From NCBI GenBank assembly GCA_002351955.1, contig DEHO01000061.1, positions 14,578 to 32,239 of the forward strand: a stretch of DNA of 17,662 bases, in the 5' to 3' direction. Numbering within the stretch: position 1 is the stretch's first letter; each line of letters starts with the position of its first letter. The notes under the pieces were generated by a model that worked only from the letters and a program-made list of their open reading frames with translations, was not told where the DNA came from and did not search any database. Shown here in pieces: positions 16,820-17,662 of the stretch. The stretch is from Flavobacteriales bacterium UBA2798 (GTDB lineage Bacteria > Bacteroidota > Bacteroidia > Flavobacteriales_D > UBA2798). Made by a program: the position numbers and the translations under genes.

Positions 16820-17662
16820 TTACTCCCTCCCCTCCAACTCTCTCACCCTTTTCTCCAACTCCAACAGTAATTGAAGTAAGGTTTCATTTTCCTTCTTTAG
16901 CTCAATAATGTAAAGGGTGTTCTCTTCAACGGTTTGTAACAATGCTTTATCCATTTCGGCTACATCGTAATGGCCGGATTGAATGATTTCCATTGCAGAA
17001 CGGAAATTGGGTAAATGACCGTATTGTTTGATGTAACGCTCCAGTTCACTGATTGGACGAAGTTGATAGTTCTGCTCAAATACAAAATCACACCAGCTGC
17101 TGGTCTCCACCAAAACACGGCATGCGCGTATAGTGCCTCCTACATCCAATTTGTAAGAGGGAGTTAAAACTCCAATTCCTACAAATCCAGTATTATTGCC
17201 ATTGATAACTGTATTGTAGGCATTATTAGCATCCGATTGCACAAACAAGGTATTCGTGGCATAAATGGTATTGTTGGTTCCGGTGTTCTGATCTGCTCCT
17301 CCAAGAAAAATAGAGCTGGTTCCTATTTTGAGAGTACCCGTTACAATTGCTGAACCTTCCACATGCAATGCCTGAGCCGGTGAAGTGGTATTGATCCCAA
17401 CCCGAATGTTGTTCTCACAAGGAATCCCTCCTGCATATAGAATGTTCGGACTGTTTTTCCAGGTGGGAATACTATTGCCATTATTGTCGGTTAAACAAGG
17501 CAGCGTATAAAACGCAGGGGCCATCATTTCAAAACTTCTGTTCTCCAAATTCCCTTGAGCATCTACACCAATTAATCCCCCTGATCCCGCCAACTGAGGC
17601 AAGCGTACCACACCATCAAAACTGGTATTCCCCACCACATGCAGTTTGTACTGCGGGGCGTT
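16820..17662 (-). CDS. Phage-tail-fibre-like protein, C-terminal part (5' end outside window)
   Basis: At least 280 residues, open to the right edge: the codons beyond the GTG at 17638 read NAPQYKLHV, which continues the protein pattern, so the true start lies outside. Repeated blocks of the form YKLHVVGNTSFDG, ALHVEGSAIVTG and YKLDVGGTIRA are short beta-helix-like repeats seen in trimeric fibres. The C-terminal part has CDFVFEQNYQLRPISELE and YIKQYGHLPNFRSAMEI, the conserved segment found before the end of many Bacteroidota tail-fibre-domain and endosialidase-chaperone-like proteins. It ends in a leucine and glutamate heptad coiled coil (about the last 45 residues). It is probably a secreted or surface trimer. 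No phage structural genes are nearby, so I do not call a prophage. No autocatalytic chaperone residues were identified. Confidence 0.75.
   Translation of the reverse strand, partial: NAPQYKLHVVGNTSFDGVVRLPQLAGSGGLIGVDAQGNLENRSFEMMAPAFYTLPCLTDNNGNSIPTWKNSPNILYAGGIPCENNIRVGINTTSPAQALHVEGSAIVTGTLKIGTSSIFLGGADQNTGTNNTIYATNTLFVQSDANNAYNTVINGNNTGFVGIGVLTPSYKLDVGGTIRACRVLVETSSWCDFVFEQNYQLRPISELERYIKQYGHLPNFRSAMEIIQSGHYDVAEMDKALLQTVEENTLYIIELKKENETLLQLLLELEKRVRELEGRE

Noticed and set aside
16820..17662. Prophage tail-fibre region
   Set aside because: Only a fibre-like protein is present, with no capsid, tail, integrase or lysis genes in the window; such proteins are common as chromosomal surface proteins in Bacteroidota.

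Overview
The window looks like chromosomal DNA from a member of the Bacteroidota. Two large secreted proteins end in type IX secretion (T9SS) C-terminal domains. Sites matching the Bacteroidota -7 promoter consensus TAnnTTTG lie ahead of several genes, and most starts lack a clear Shine-Dalgarno sequence. The housekeeping genes (ferrochelatase, PabB, TilS, DsbD) have the form usual in this phylum. I cannot place it below phylum.

Layout: positions 110-4160 read rightward and hold a bacilliredoxin with its own terminator, a 1038-residue cysteine-rich repeat protein with a T9SS sorting domain, and a small secreted protein 3 nt behind it. A bidirectional terminator at 4160-4196 separates these from the rest, which reads leftward. 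In transcription order the leftward genes are: a phage-tail-fibre-like protein cut by the window edge, a probable outer-membrane beta-barrel, a 739-residue T9SS protein that overlaps the barrel gene by 4 nt, lpdA, a GxxExxY-family gene, hemH, pabB, tilS, a 99-residue unknown, a YhhQ-type queuosine-precursor transporter and dsbD.

How they work together: hemH-pabB-tilS is a tightly packed set (4-nt overlap, then 9 nt with a strong ribosome binding site) covering haem, folate and tRNA-Ile modification. The YhhQ gene adds a second link to tRNA modification. DsbD carries reducing power across the membrane, and the bacilliredoxin points to bacillithiol-based thiol control in the cytoplasm. The repeat protein has six conserved cysteines per module, so disulfide handling in the envelope recurs across the window.

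The most unusual structure is at 11558-12038. The GxxExxY gene is bracketed by 36-bp imperfect inverted repeats. Each repeat holds four CACTNAG-like heptamers at offsets of 8, 9 and 10 nt, in the same register at both ends. The unit fits between the lpdA stop and the hemH start with only 6 and 8 nt to spare, its right repeat encodes the start codon of its own gene, and its left repeat abuts that gene's stop codon. It looks like a compact mobile or formerly mobile cassette. Other points of interest are the 402-bp repeats, the T9SS protein that carries both a CHU_C-like (type B) and a type A C-terminal region, and an AT-rich block at about 15160-16800.
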